Shown: in pieces, positions 12,201 through 25,245 of the stretch | Numbering within the stretch: position 1 is the first letter of the stretch | How the letters are laid out: every line of letters begins with the position of its first letter | Assembly: GCF_037975245.1 (NCBI RefSeq) | Contig: NC_092579.1 | Coordinates: 15,324,178 to 15,388,177 of the forward strand | Length of the DNA: 64,000 nt | From: Apostichopus japonicus | Lineage: Eukaryota > Echinodermata > Holothuroidea > Aspidochirotida > Stichopodidae | Reading direction: 5' to 3' | Made by a program: the position numbers and the translations under genes | The notes under the pieces: generated by a model | What the model was told of the DNA's origin: nothing | The model's input: only the letters and a program-made list of their open reading frames with translations | Databases searched by the model: none

Positions 12201-12917
12201 AAGATCAGTTAGACAGATGACCTCACAGACTACATCACTGTATAACCCACCCTTGGTAATGGTAATGGTTTGAAAGACAAAGAGTATGATTTAGTACCAA
12301 GGTGTAAGAAAATTAAATATTTGTGCACACTGCTTCTGAGATGGACGGCGTGTAACCCTCCTCTATCCCTCCTCACTCCCTTCCACTACACACCCCTCCC
12401 CCCCCCTTCACCCCATAAACCAAACTATGTAAGTTTCAACAGTTTCCTTTACAGCAATTTCACAACATATGCCAATATGAAAAAAATCTTTAGAAACGTA
12501 TAAATAAATGCTTGAGCAAATACCCAGGTCAGATCTCAGTGTTGTAGTAGTTTTTTCAAGCATCGTGATATGCAATTTATATAGAATATCTAACAGAAAC
12601 ACTGCTTCCATGATTCCAATGAATATTCAGTTAAGACTCACTTGCTCAATTTATATTCCTGTACCTTGTAGAGTTAACAAAGAAAACAAAGATAGTAGCA
12701 ACGTTATGAAAGTAAATCAGAAGGGTTTGAAACCTTAATCGACCAATCACAAATTTCGGTCTATATAGACCCTGTAATAGAGCCCAGCAATGTCTAATTT
12801 TGACCAGACCTATAAGGATATGGTGGTGTTTAGCATACAGTACCTTTACGGTGAAAATAAAAGATGAAAAAACAAATGGTAAAAGCCGAGCACGTTCATA
12901 GAGGAATCTTATCAAAA
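9266..12917. other. Convergent intergenic region and BIRC5 3' UTR
   Basis: No second coding gene is supported between the BIRC5 stop and the 3' end of CFAP184. The first part is probably BIRC5 3' UTR. A G-rich run at 11920-11940 and C-rich runs near 12380-12415 are simple sequence. An open frame at 10172-10381 has an acceptor-like TTGCAG just upstream but no recognisable protein. Confidence 0.6.
10681..10686 (+). terminator. Candidate BIRC5 polyadenylation signal
   Basis: AATAAA about 1.4 kb after the stop codon. Another AATAAA lies at 12110. The choice between them cannot be made from sequence. Confidence 0.3.
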
Positions 12918-12923
12918 TTTATT
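12918..12923 (-). terminator. Candidate CFAP184 polyadenylation signal
   Basis: AATAAA on the minus strand, 56 bases past the CFAP184 stop at 12979. Confidence 0.5.
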
Positions 12924-12978
12924 TACACCCATTTTTAACCTTTTTGCCTTGAATATATTTACAAGAGAAATTTGCATA

Positions 12979-15900
12979 TTAAGATCGAGTCTCCTCAATC
13001 TTCTTTTTAACCCCGGCTGATTTTAGTATGAGCTCTGCGTGTTGTCGTTTCAGTCTGTCCAGTTTATTCCTGAGTACTCCACCTTCGTCTTTCCTCTCTT
13101 CAAAGTCTCGCAACAGCGCTGTGTTTCCCAGCAGTCCACACTTCTGTCGTAACCTCTGGTTGTCTATCCTGAGAGAATCTCGAGCCCTCTTTGTTCTTGA
13201 GAGCAGATCCCGTTTCTAGGGGCGGGATAAATGATCAGTGGTTTTCATTTGTTTCTTAAAAAAGCATGATTCACCCAACTGACAACAAGATTCCTACGGC
13301 CTATTTAATCAGAACATATATATAGCAGAGGAACCATAATTACATACCTGAAGGGCCAGGATTAGTTGGAAGGTGGGCCCTAAAGCAAGTCTGAAAAAGC
13401 CCCTAAAGGAACCCTGGCCCAACTCACTGGAAACAAGATTTTCCTTCCTTTCCATTGGCACATTCTGAGTGAGGATAGTTTAATTAATCCAGTAAACTCA
13501 TTACTTTTGAATGCACAGGGCTGTGTGAAATCTAAGGCTCAAGAGACATAGGGCTTAGCCCCCTAATCCCCTGGTGTTATGCTACTGATTGAAGCAAGTT
13601 TGAGAGGATTTTTCTTGTCTGTCTGTACTTGTACCTGGAATGTATAACTCATAATCATTGATTTTGAAAGTTTTAAAAAACAATTGATAGACTTAAACTC
13701 AAAATATGATCTATGCTTGATCAAACTATATTGATCAAGACACTCTTCTTTGAGTTCTCTACCAAATTAATGTTAATTAGAAATTTAGTAAATGATTCTA
13801 TTTTTTTTTAACTCAAACACTGTTTCATATTAGTATTAACTACATGCAAAGATAAAAAAGAAGAAGAAGAATATGTTACCTGGGCAACATAGGCCTCCAC
13901 CTCTCTTAATGAGGTTTTCTGCACCTGATTTTCGGCTTGAACAAACTGAAGTTTTTCCTTGACATGAGTCAGGACTTGCACTGTGCTGGTTATCTTCTTT
14001 CGTAGCTTTAACAGCTCCTGCAGAGAGGGATAAAAGGGATTTGGAATCAACTTTGACACAAAATGTGTGTTTGATTACACCAGTAGTACTGCACTGAAGG
14101 GGTCTCTGTGTTACTAAATATGTTGGGAAGCGAGACCAAGTCAAAACAAGCTTGTGATTTGCAATGAGTTGCAAGATGGCAATCCATGGAGTTGCAAATC
14201 TGATTCTATCATGGAATTGATACTTTGACCTCGACCCTTAACAACTACATAAGTACTATTTTAAAAATTTTCCCATCATTCTCCACTATCTTGTGGTTTA
14301 ATGACTTTTTCCAACATAGAGACAAGCAGAAAATGGCTACAAATAGTATTTGGGTATTTGACCTTTGACCTATGACAGCACTTATCACCCACGCACGAGT
14401 TTACAGTACATGGTCAGGCACCTACCCAGCACGAGTGAACGTGATCGGACTTACGGTCAAGGTGTAAAAATATATTGTTTCATTTTGTCACTGCTGCTTC
14501 AGTATATTGATATACTGTGAACTCGTCCACTCTCTTTTGCAAGCAAAAGTGCTGTTATGCAATTAACATCACCATATTCCGAGCTGAATAACTTTTCAGA
14601 TTTATGTCAGATTGTTTTACAATGTAATGTGTTTGATCAAGACAGCTCAATATGCTGATGTGATCTATGCACATAATTATTGACAGGGTATGGGACCCAT
14701 TGACATACAATGTTATCTATCATCAAGGCACAAGTTTGCATTGCCAGTCACCTACCCACCAAGTTTGAACTTGATCGGACTTATGGTCTAGGAGGAGTTT
14801 GCAACACACATTTCTTGCTCACTCGCTCACAAACTTCCACACATTTCTGATGTGGCTTACAATATCTCATCTCCCTATGCATTACATGTAGGGAGATAAG
14901 ATAATTCAAGGGATACTATCACAAAGATGCATCTTTTAGCTTCACCAAATAGTCCATTAAATCTTTTAACAATGTTCCGCCTACTTAAGCATATCTAGTA
15001 GATTATTTCTGTGTCAATATGACAGACTCTTTACAGCTGCTACTTAAGCAATTGCTCTAATATTCGCCAGACCCTCTCATTTCTTACCTCATTCCTCTCT
15101 TCAATTTTCTCGTTGTACGTCTGGTTCTCGATCTTCAGCTGTTCGAAATCAATCAGATGGAGACCCTCTGCCAATTCTTCTTTGGCCTTCAGCTGTTGCT
15201 CTCTCTTCTTCAGTCGGTTTTTAAGCTTGATGTTCTCTAGACGGACTAACTTCACCTCCTCTTCTTTTCTCAATTCATTGCTGATGTACATCTCCACTTC
15301 CTGCACGAGAAGGAATTTGCAATAATTGGAAGGATATTAATATACGGTTTTGACATGTGACACTGGTCAGCGCCATCAGCAAGTATCAACTACAGTATTT
15401 AGGATGATGGTAAGTTGGTAACCTTATTATACAACATTTAACTTCTGTACGAAAACACACAGGTACATTGGACAGTGGAATATTCAACTTCTAGTTCAGT
15501 TCATATGTTGAATAAATCAATGTTTAGCTATATAGCTATTCTACCATATTTATAACATATTTATATGATATTAATATTTTAATTTTGCAACTATCTAGAT
15601 ATATATTATTAGAAACATAAAATTTAATATTTTGACTGAATTTAAATTGGTTTGCTCGATTTTTTCAATTGTCTAACATATCTCAGTCAGTTTTTCCATT
15701 TTTCATTTGATTTATAATTACAGTTATAAAAGCCAGATTTCTCTTCAAGTCTCTTCCCTGTGGCTTTCTGGGTTGTATCAAATGAAAACTGCAGCCATGA
15801 TCCCTGGTTACATGGTATGCAACAAACTGTTGCCTCTGATTGGCACGCCCAGCATATAAATGACTACACAGAGATCACCAGCAACTAAAGAATGGATAGC

Positions 15901-18900
15901 TCAGTGAGTAGAGCACTGGGCCACTGGTTCCTGCTGTAGGCCATACATATCTCTACTCTTTTCCAGTAATTATAAATATGTTAGACTCTAATATCTGACA
16001 TGTTTATTATATCTTGTGAGACATTGTGTCAGCATTACAAACATGGGTACTATAGGGTCACTGGCTTCCAGAGTGTTTCACAACTCTTGAACAATTTAAA
16101 AATAGTGCAGTGTTCCTGAAGAAGAATCAAATTATTATTGCTGCCAGCCACACTTCCTTAACTATGGGTTGTCTACATTTTATGGTGGGTTTCAATCTGT
16201 ACACAATATTTTTTTCCATGGAATCTCTCATTTAACTTGCTTCCCATCATGCCGTGATCTGTTTCCCAAGTTTTGAAAATGTGTGCGTGGGCTGCTGTTG
16301 TTTGTTTTACTTTCAGTTAATGTGCAATCAACTGTAATCAAATCAATCAATGTGCAATTAATGGCAATCAAATCAGTCAATTTGCAATCAATGGCAATCA
16401 AATCAGTCGATTTGCGATCAACTTCAATCAAATCAGTCAATGCACAAATTAACGGCAATCAAATCAATCAATGTGCAATCAACGGCAATCAAATCAGTCC
16501 ATGTGTCTGTCATCAATTATAATCAAATCAGTCCATGTTCATATTTAACATCACCACCAGGGAGTAGATATTGAGTGGTCGTACTCTTTAGAAATTTATG
16601 GGTTGCAGATAGCCCAGGGAAATAACAATATGGGTTCGTGAAGAAAATAGTCTGGGAAGCAGAGGTTGACGGGATGGTTAATGTATACCAGTACGATATC
16701 ATCAACGGATCCAGACACTGATATGCTTACCCGTGGCATGAGAGGCTTTCCTGAACGGCTGCTAATGGCATCTGATGCCACAGTTCTCTTGAGTTCTGTA
16801 AAGCTTTTATCTTCTTTGTCAACTAATTCTAACTTCTCCTGCTTCTTCTCCTTCAACTCTTCGAGATGAACGTGAAAATTCTGTCTCTCGTCTTCTTCCT
16901 GATTTCTAAGTTCTTCCAGATTGGCTGCAAATGCAATTCCAGGATTTTAAATTGAACCAGTTGAAATAAAATACAGCATTAAAGAGGTTGCTGAGTATTC
17001 ATCTGTAACAGAAAGTAGTCTAGCAAATAAAGAGCTACTTTCAAAAATTAAATAAATAAACAATGACAATGTGTGGTAAGAGCACGGGTAACATTTCCTT
17101 GTTCTGACAGGGTGTAATTACAAGGGCGTAGGAACCGGGGGGGGGCTGGGGGGGGGCGCCAGCCCCCCCAGTGAAAAATGTGGGGTATCATTCCGCCCCC
17201 CCCCCCGCTCCGCGAGTCAGAAAACCCCTTTTTCATTTCCAAATGAGAAAAAAATCTCATTTGGAGCACCAAATTGCATCTAAAAGGCCAGGTGAAAATG
17301 CAAAATTATTTACAAAATGGATTGGGTGTTGAAGTGTGCTATATTGCACCAAATTGCATCTGAGGCCACCTGGAAATGCAAAAAAATTCCAAAGGGGAGG
17401 GGGACACCCCCTCCCATTAGACCCCTCCCCCAGGCCGGCCATCAGTCTTCAGCCCCCCCCACTCAAAAGTACATTCCTACGCCACTGTGTAATTATACAG
17501 GCTTTTCAGCAGAAGTGTCAAAACAGGTATCACACAGAGATATCAGCATCTTGTAGGATTTAGTTTTATGATCTAAACATGGTAAAAGACTGCCAGTGTT
17601 ACCCTTCGAAAATTAATATCAAACTTCAACTTGGACAGTACCACACTATCATAGCAAATGTATCTAGGCTAATTTAACCTCTGTGTGCAAGTTGTTAATG
17701 GCATCAAATGGTCACGTAGATTTACGGGCTACAAATTTTGACAGGAGTAGTTTCCTATTTCATAGTGTATCACAGATGAATGGGTAATTGTGACTTCATG
17801 ATGTATTTTGACTTTGGCTGCGAAAAAATGGTGGCTTCAAGTAATTAGAACATTGAACCGCTGTGAAATTTTCTATTCTTGAAATTTTAGAGATGAAAGC
17901 CAAACCACCCTTTTCAACAATATGTCTTTAATGCTAGAGTATCTATGATTCCACTCACACATATATTTGAGGTATCTCTGCTCTTGATCTGTGACATTCT
18001 TATCCATCTCTTGTCTTTGGTCGTCTGACTTCTTCTTTCTAAAATACTCTGCTAATTTATGCTGCAACTGGGTGTTGTGGTTTTGAAGTTGTTCCCTCTC
18101 AGCTATGGCAGCCTATAAAGGTTTGAACAAAACACAAAAATTGATTACATGATCACATTTTAATTCCTAAGGTTTTAGCCATCTTTATTGTTACCAGATA
18201 TTGGAAAGAAATATTTAACACAACCATGCTCATTAACGTAAGTAAGAGATATCTTTGGCAAACAATCCTTTCACCATTACTGGAGTAGCAAAGCGATTCA
18301 AACCCTTATGTCATATGCATATGATTTATACACTCATTAGGTATTAATCCTGTATCTTTATGTACATCCCATCAGGCTTGAGCAAGCCTAAAAAAGAGAC
18401 CCCAAATCCACCACTATCGGCAAATATTAATGCTTGCTTTCCTTCTTTGAAATATATAAGCCACAAGTGGTCTTTGCATGTTTTAGGTAACATATTTTTA
18501 GCATTACCTAATACTGGCAATACTTTCACCGAGACACCAAACAAATTAGAGAAAAAGTGAGGGTCATTGGAGGCATTATACAGGTACCATGCAGTCTATG
18601 TGCATTAGCCCGATCATAGATATGCTGTAACCTAGCCATATGCGTACAAGGACACTAGTCGAATATGTTTGAAGTCAAGGAGACACATTATGATTCCTTT
18701 ACCTGAAAAGCTTCCAAAAGTTCTTCTCTGCTATACAATGGTTCTTCTTCTTCTTCCTCTTCTTCCTCCTCTTCTTCAATAATATCATCTGGTCTTGGAG
18801 ATTCTGAAGAGATTTAGAAATTAAGACTTAAGGTATTATTTCTCGGTATAGTTTCCTGTACAGGAGGAACCTGAGGAATAAATCATGTTCTCCAGAGTTA

Positions 18901-21900
18901 TCCTACCATGCCTAACAGTCAGTGTCAGTAGAGACAAGCAACATCTGTCTCAGGCCTGTATAGTTTCCACATGGAGACCGTTTGTAAGATGATGTTGAAC
19001 TCATGGCTGCGAGAGAAAGTGTAGTTTGGATTTCTTTATTTGTGAATACCTTAATGTTAGCATCTAATATTTGCCAAGGTCCGTTGCAATTTAGAATGGA
19101 ATTTTGAGAGACTCTCAATGGTAGTGTTGGTTGTTTTATGGCTGTTGGAAATGCAACATTCAAGAAATATAACATGTCCCAGCTTGATTTCAAAAGAATG
19201 ATATAGCAATTATCCAAAGTGCTGATGATTATCTTAACAAAAACGTCATGGCTTTAGCTTTGCTCATTCAACTTAAACACAACCTTAATCATCTCCAACG
19301 GCAGCTCATGATTGTAAAACATTTTGACATGAATTTCGATTCACTTTAATTGAGAAGCCCACATCTCATCCACCCTAGGAGGAACAAAGGTGGATGGAGA
19401 GGGCCTGGACACTGGAGACAGGAAGAGAACCCTACATCTCATCCACCCTAGGAGGAACAAAGAAGATGTAGAGGGGATACTGGAGACATGAAGAGAAGCC
19501 CACATCTCATCCACCCTAGTTCATCTTGTTTTCTTTGCTACTTTGAAGTGGATCCCTTCAAGTCACAAGTCATGCAATATAGATGACAACATATTCATCT
19601 TCATTTATCAGATTAATGATAGTCCAGCTTATTCATTTCAAATGCAACAGGATGATTAATACACAAATGACTAAACCTTCAAGTCCCTCCCCCCCAAAAA
19701 AATGTCAATCCTTCCTTACCCTCTATTTCAGGTGTTCCGGCATCAAGATGCTGTGGTTCCTCTTTTGGACTTCCTTCTCTCGATAAAGGTTCGGGTACCT
19801 GGACCGTGGGTGTCTCCGGTCTGTCACCATCCTGGAATGTGTCACTTTGTGGTAGAGGAGATTCTGGTTTCTCATCTCCCTCACCCTCTTCCTTCATTTG
19901 TTCCTCTGTCTCTTCTCCTTTCTCCTCTGTTGTTTCTTCTCCACCCTCAACTGCGACCATTTCACCACCCTCTTGAAGTTCCCCCTCTGTGGGAGCACCA
20001 TCATCTTTTCCTTGGTCCAATATCTCCTCGTCATCTTCTTTCTCTTTTGGTTCACCATCGCCTTCTTCTCCTTCGGCTGGTGCAACTTCCTCTACTTCTT
20101 CCCCCTTTTCTACTTCACTTTCAGCTAAAGCAAAAAAAAAACAATCACAGAAATGACATGCCCAGTTACAAGTGGTTATTAGTTCATGCAATGACCTGTG
20201 ACAAACTGCATGTAAATTGCAATGTGTAGAATTGGTTAAGACTGCTTCCACAACTTTAATGGGGGCGGGGGGGTACAAAAAAGAAGAAACAATTATTGAT
20301 GTAAGCCATACCAGTAGACCTCATTGCCTCTAGTTATCGATATGTCAACCTGATAACTAGGGCAGGAGAGATGGTTCAACTAAGCCTCCATCTATAAACT
20401 AGCTATTTAACAATGCTATCATTTCTTGGCATATCTGTGACCACAAAGGTACAATTTGCAACAAAGGTTCTTAGAATGACCCATACTTACAATCAGGCTA
20501 ATACAGTTACCATGACATTTTCAAGCATTTTGTTTCTTTTTGACTGCTGAATATAAATCATATTATCTTACAGTTGAGACCTCATCTGTCCCTACTTCTT
20601 GCTGAAGCCTACACTACTAAATTATTAATGGACCCAACAGTACAATGATAAAATGATAATATTCACAAAATTAGCATGACATATCAGTGCATGGTGAAAT
20701 GAGAATCCAGTTTACAGAATAACTCACACTTTGCTCCAGCAGGTTCTCCATTAGCCTCTTCCTCTTTTCCATCTTCATCTTTCTCAGTCGTCTCTGCCTC
20801 TGTCTCTTCTCCTGTCTCTGCAACCTTGACTACCTCTTCCTCTGCAGGCTTTGCTTCCTCTTCTTCTGTAGTGCTGTTCACTTCTTCAGCTTTTGGTTTG
20901 TCATTTTCTTCCTCTTTGTCTGCATCTGCGGCTGTCCCTTCCTCATCTACTGGTTCACCAGCTGGTGGAATATCTGACCCTTCTGTATCAACTGGAAAAT
21001 ACATACAATACAATATACAATACAATATATATTTATATATATATACACGAAACAATATACATATTGTATATTGCACATATATATATGTATACATGAAACA
21101 ATATACCAAAAAATTACCAACTAGGCCTTGGATGCTGATTGTACGTCTAGAGGTTCAAAACCGGTAAGGAAGGTCGTAAATCCACTGTAGGCAATTGTCA
21201 CCTGTATCGAACAATGCTAGTTCTGTTTTCGTGACATATACTGCAAGCCTTACTCCAGAGATCAAACATGATGCTAACCAACTCAAAAACATTTGTGATT
21301 CCTAAAGCCGGATATATATATCCATATATATTGTAACTGTGTTAAACCAAATACCAGAAAATGGTGAAAGTATTAAAGTATTGACATTCACACACACACA
21401 TACACACACAGACATACATTCAGCTATAATTGATATTCACTTTCACACTGATTACACCTATCTAGGTCATACTTAAGTTCATAAGAATGGAGTACAAAGT
21501 ACTGTAAGTGGTAGACAAGCTCTTCTACAAAGAAACATAATATTAGCACTGCGACCCAACAAGACTTAAATACTGAGACAGACAGGTTGTAGCTGTCAGC
21601 AATGAAAGAGATTAATTATTTAGGCCACCATGATAGAGGTGACTTTATGAATGTTCACAATGGAATGCAGATCTACAACTTGGGCATATCCAGTTCAATG
21701 AAATGGATGCTTAATAGCTATAGTTTCCCCTGGCACTTTATTCTCATATCAAGTGATAAAATTGCTCTCCCTACTTGGAAGATTAACAGATTCAAACAAA
21801 AAGATAAAACATAAGTTTATGAAAACGATTGAACTGATGCATTTACCATCATGTTTGCTGTCGTCAACTACTGCAGATTCTGCGGAAGGATTCTCTATTG

Positions 21901-23430
21901 CAATGCTTTCTTGCTTTTCCTGTGCTTCCTCTTCTTTATTTTCAGCTGCCTCAGATGGTCCCTCTTGAGCCTTCAGCAGTACAAGAAAAGAAATTTTAGT
22001 GATTAGAGTGAATCCATATTGCTTCAAGTATGCTCAGAATATAAGCTATTATATCTGAATTATTCATAACATAAGATATTGCTGTTAAATTATCCCAATT
22101 TTGATCACACCTGACATGCACACTAACCTTTGCATAGCATTTACTCTGCATTTATACACAATACACACAGTGTTGGAATGTCAAATTGTAATCACATCCC
22201 TGCAATCATTGGCAATGTGTTTCCAGTTAAGCCTATTTCAGAATCTTGTATTATCCGTCTATGCTAGCCTGGGCCTGTCCCTAAATTAATTTGTGGGTAC
22301 CTCCAAAATGACACTCAAATGATTCCATAACACTGTAGCAACATAATACCCTAACACCTGGTAGCCTATATTAGGCAGGACTAAAGGGAAGCTTAATCAG
22401 CTTAATCAACTAAATGGTGGTATACAACAATTTCGAGAGTCCCTAAAATTTGCGTACTGTGTGATACATACATTATGTAGTATAAAGTTATAGACACTGT
22501 CGTTGCAGTTTTCATAAGTCGAAATGTAATCACTTTTTCATTCGCAAATTTAATCTACAAAGCCTTAACGGAAATGACCAAAGTTAACACAGTGAAACAA
22601 GTAAATATCAATTTTGTATTTTGAGAAGTTTCTGTGGATTATTTCACCCGTCTAGCCAAATTATATAGTAACCCTCAATGCAGGTGTGAAAGAGCACTTT
22701 GACCTTAGACCCTCAATGCAGGTGTGAAAGAGCACTTTGACCTTAATTAGACCTTAGCAAGAATAATTTTATTTTATATTTGGCTGAATCTGGTCAAACC
22801 ATCAATGAAATTATATTGCTGACGAAAAGAGCTGAACAAGTGATTCAACATTAGCAAGATCATCATTACCCCAACCTTTAAAACAACATCATTGTCTTTA
22901 CTAACGCAAATTTACCATATACATACCACCATACACCTTTTTTCCTCATTTTGAATCCATTCAAAATCCATTCAAGGTTTTATAAATTGTATAGCCTAGC
23001 CTATAAACTTACAAAAATCATCCAAGAAGTTTGCAATTTGTGACCTTTTCTCTCCCTACGACATTAGGCTGAGGTATTTTACATGACTCGACTATAATTT
23101 TAGTGGTGAGACAGCATGTACTTCTTAAGGTTCAAGTTTTGTTACATATGCATACATGGGAACAACAGTTCTGAGACTTTGGCCTAATCCTAACAACCCA
23201 TCGCAAAACTAGTCCTAATGTTACAAGTACGTACATAGCATACGCTGTGCGTACGTACTCGGAAAATACCCTAGACCGAGGGTGAGCTACTTCTTCTTTA
23301 GACGATATGAAATGTTACAAGAAATCGCTAAATATCTATAATTTAAATGGTTTAAAAGAAAATAACTAGTTTCATATAGATATGAAGAAACGCAAAAACG
23401 GCGAGACCAAACCTTTTCTTCGTCTGCCAT
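12979..23430 (-). CDS. CFAP184: Cilia- and flagella-associated protein 184 (CCDC96)
   Basis: Ten coding exons, 5' to 3' on the minus strand: 23430-23413, 21970-21847, 20991-20728, 20124-19720, 18803-18703, 18112-17959, 16924-16731, 15300-15088, 14017-13880, 13215-12979. All borders are GT/AG and the frame is continuous for 615 residues (human CCDC96 is ~555). Residues 7-300 are Glu-rich and disordered-looking. An EEEEE run ends in PLYSREELLEAFQ (exon 5), and the rest is coiled coil. Family signatures are SRSGKPLMP (about 411-419), FEQLKIENQTYNEKIEERNE, TSTVQVLTHVKEKLQFVQAE, CGLLGNTALLRDFEE and LKRQHAELIL. In ciliates CCDC96 pairs with CCDC113 near radial spoke 3 and the dynein regulatory complex. 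The start is the only ATG that joins MADEEK to exon 2. Confidence 0.9.
16316..16530 (+). repeat. 30-bp tandem array in CFAP184 intron 7
   Basis: About six to seven copies of a 30-base unit containing GCAATCAAATCAGTCAATTT. It is open in several frames because the period is a multiple of three. No coding signal beyond that. Confidence 0.85.
17121..17487 (+). mobile_element. hAT-type MITE, copy A, in CFAP184 intron 6
   Basis: A 367-base element with ends CAAGGGCGTAGGAA and TTCCTACGCCACTG (imperfect inverted repeats). It is flanked by the 8-bp duplication TGTAATTA at 17113-17120 and 17488-17495. Long C/G runs lie inside both ends. It shares its interior with copies B and C. An 8-bp target duplication and CA..TG ends place it in the hAT superfamily. 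It has no transposase. Confidence 0.9.
19356..19520 (+). repeat. ~75-bp tandem repeat in CFAP184 intron 4
   Basis: Two full and one partial copy of a unit with CACATCTCATCCACCCTAGG, GGAGGAACAAAG and ACTGGAGACA. Confidence 0.8.
22671..22745 (+). repeat. 38-bp tandem doublet in CFAP184 intron 1
   Basis: ACCCTCAATGCAGGTGTGAA and its following ~17 bases occur twice in a row with a 38-base period and no visible differences. Confidence 0.9.
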
Positions 23431-23708
23431 GGTTTACGATCGTCGTTGCCATGCTGATATGAATATTTAGTAGCCATAGCTAAGGTTCTATGGCATGCCA
23501 ATATGGAAAAAAAGTAGGACGCCTTCTACCTGACGGACCCCCTCCTAAGGGAAGAAAAGCGTAAAACAGTATTTTTTGACACCCCCTTTTCTTCAGACTT
23601 TTCCTCTCATAGAAAGCTTTGCTCTTAAAGATAATTTAAATCTCTCGTCGCTTCTTTAAAATGTGTTAATATGATATTTATGCAATTAATTTTTAAATTA
23701 ACACTAGC

Positions 23709-24100
23709 TAGGCGACAACGAAGGCTGCATCTACGTACCCGGCGTAGTCATACACGCATTACTAAGTCAATCGGTTGCAAGATTATCAATTACAAGGCAA
23801 GAAAATTTGATAAAAGTCTGTTGAAAGACCATAGCTCCCAGGAGTTTTACCCTTAATATCAGCCTCCAACTCTTCAACAGAGATATTATAGCATCACAAT
23901 TGTCGCATTTTCTGAATCTAAAATCCAGTGCCCTGCACGTTTGCGTAATAGAGTGTTGGTGGTAGTACGTACTTGGTGATTACGTAACCGTTTCGCCACT
24001 TTTATATTATCTTGCAACCTGTGTATATTCTATGACCTTCCGCCAACGCAATTTGCTGTGTAGTCTAAAACGAGGTTGCAGTTCCCTACCCTAAGAAATG
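23709..24100 (+). repeat. Segmental duplicate of the EFS3 upstream flank
   Basis: This ~390-base block aligns at high identity with 46907-47290, for example around CGGTTGCAAGATTATCAATT and GGTGATTACGTAACCGTTTC. Its recurrence 5' of EFS3 means the ancestral duplication that made EFS3 reached back past the EFS1 unit. Confidence 0.85.
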
Positions 24101-24129
24101 ATATGAGATTTTGGTGTTATTGGGCAAGC

Positions 24130-25245
24130 TGCATCTTGGATCTGTTAATTTCTATCTAATCGTACACAATCTTTTTTCTGTATAAGGCTTATTAACGTGT
24201 GATGTTGGTCAACAATGTGGAGCTCTACAAGGGTCTTGTCTATGTCCAGATTTATTTGTTCTTTATGCCAGCAAGTTATTTGGATATCCTGTCTTCTCAT
24301 CTTCCCAGGCCCATACCTATGCTGATGACACACAACTGTATTTATCTTTGAAACCTGAAAATGATATTTCTGAATTAGAGTCCATCAGTGCTATATGCAA
24401 GGTTGCATTTCTGATGTTCAAATTTTGATGGTTAGGAGTAAACGTAAAAGATAAATAACACAAAGACTGATCATTTTAGTAATTGGATCTAAGAGAATGA
24501 ATGTTCTCTTATATGTGTATTGATTCTATTGTGGTTGGTGATGCTTCTATTAAAACTGTCACAGAAGTTTGCAATCTTGTACAGTATGGTTTCATAAAAA
24601 CTCACTGTTAGATTTTCACATCAGTGATATATGTAGTAAGTCTTTTGGCCAGGCTTTTCAAAATAAGACAAGTTAGGAAGATGCTTTCTGGGGATGCCTG
24701 CAGTAAGACTCTTGTGCATGCAATTGTAACTTGCAGTCTCGATTATTGTAATGTTTAATTGCACGGCCTTCCAACTTGTCTTATTAATAGATTACAAAGG
24801 GTTCAAAATGCTGCTAGACTGGTTACTCCTAATCCTAAATACTGTTACATTCACCGAGTGTTAATGATTCTTCACTGGTTACAGAATAGTTCTATTAGTT
24901 CCCCTAGTCTTTAAGGCACTCCAAGACCTTTGACCCTTGATTACCAATCTTCCTCGCTTGTTACGAGTGAGGAAGTAAACCAAAAACTTCGCGCCAATTC
25001 TGGTAACGGTCTTGTAGTCTGATCTTAGCATGTGCTCCTCCATTGGTCTTTTTAAATGTAAACTCAAAACTTATACTTTTAAGCAAGCTTTTAATATCTG
25101 CTTTTTCTTTTCTTTTCTTTTTTTATCTTGTATGCGTTTTATTCATTTGGATTCTCTTTATCCTTCTTTTATTGTACAGCGCAACAGAATATTTTGATAA
25201 TTGTGGCGCTTTATCAATTATATAATATATTATGATTATTATCGA
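24130..25245 (+). mobile_element. CR1/L2-like LINE fragment
   Basis: Translated pieces show the reverse-transcriptase core AHTYADDTQLYLS (catalytic YADD) near 24310. Further on comes LINRLQRVQNAAARLVTPNP near 24785, the usual C-terminal block of CR1/L2 reverse transcriptases. The 3' end near 25190-25245 has GGCGCTTTATCAATTA and an ATT-rich tail. Several frame changes and stops show it is dead; the 5' half is missing. Confidence 0.8.

Noticed and set aside
15890-15950. tRNA-like A box (TAGCTCAGTGAGTAGAGCAC)
   Set aside because: No B box follows; at most a SINE remnant.
17317-17563. ORFs shared by MITE copies A, B and C
   Set aside because: Repeat sharing explains the similarity; the elements are non-autonomous and the frames are not kept across copies.
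19702-20229. 175-residue plus-strand ORF
   Set aside because: It is antisense to the Glu-rich CFAP184 exon 4; low-complexity GAA/GAG codons leave the other strand open.
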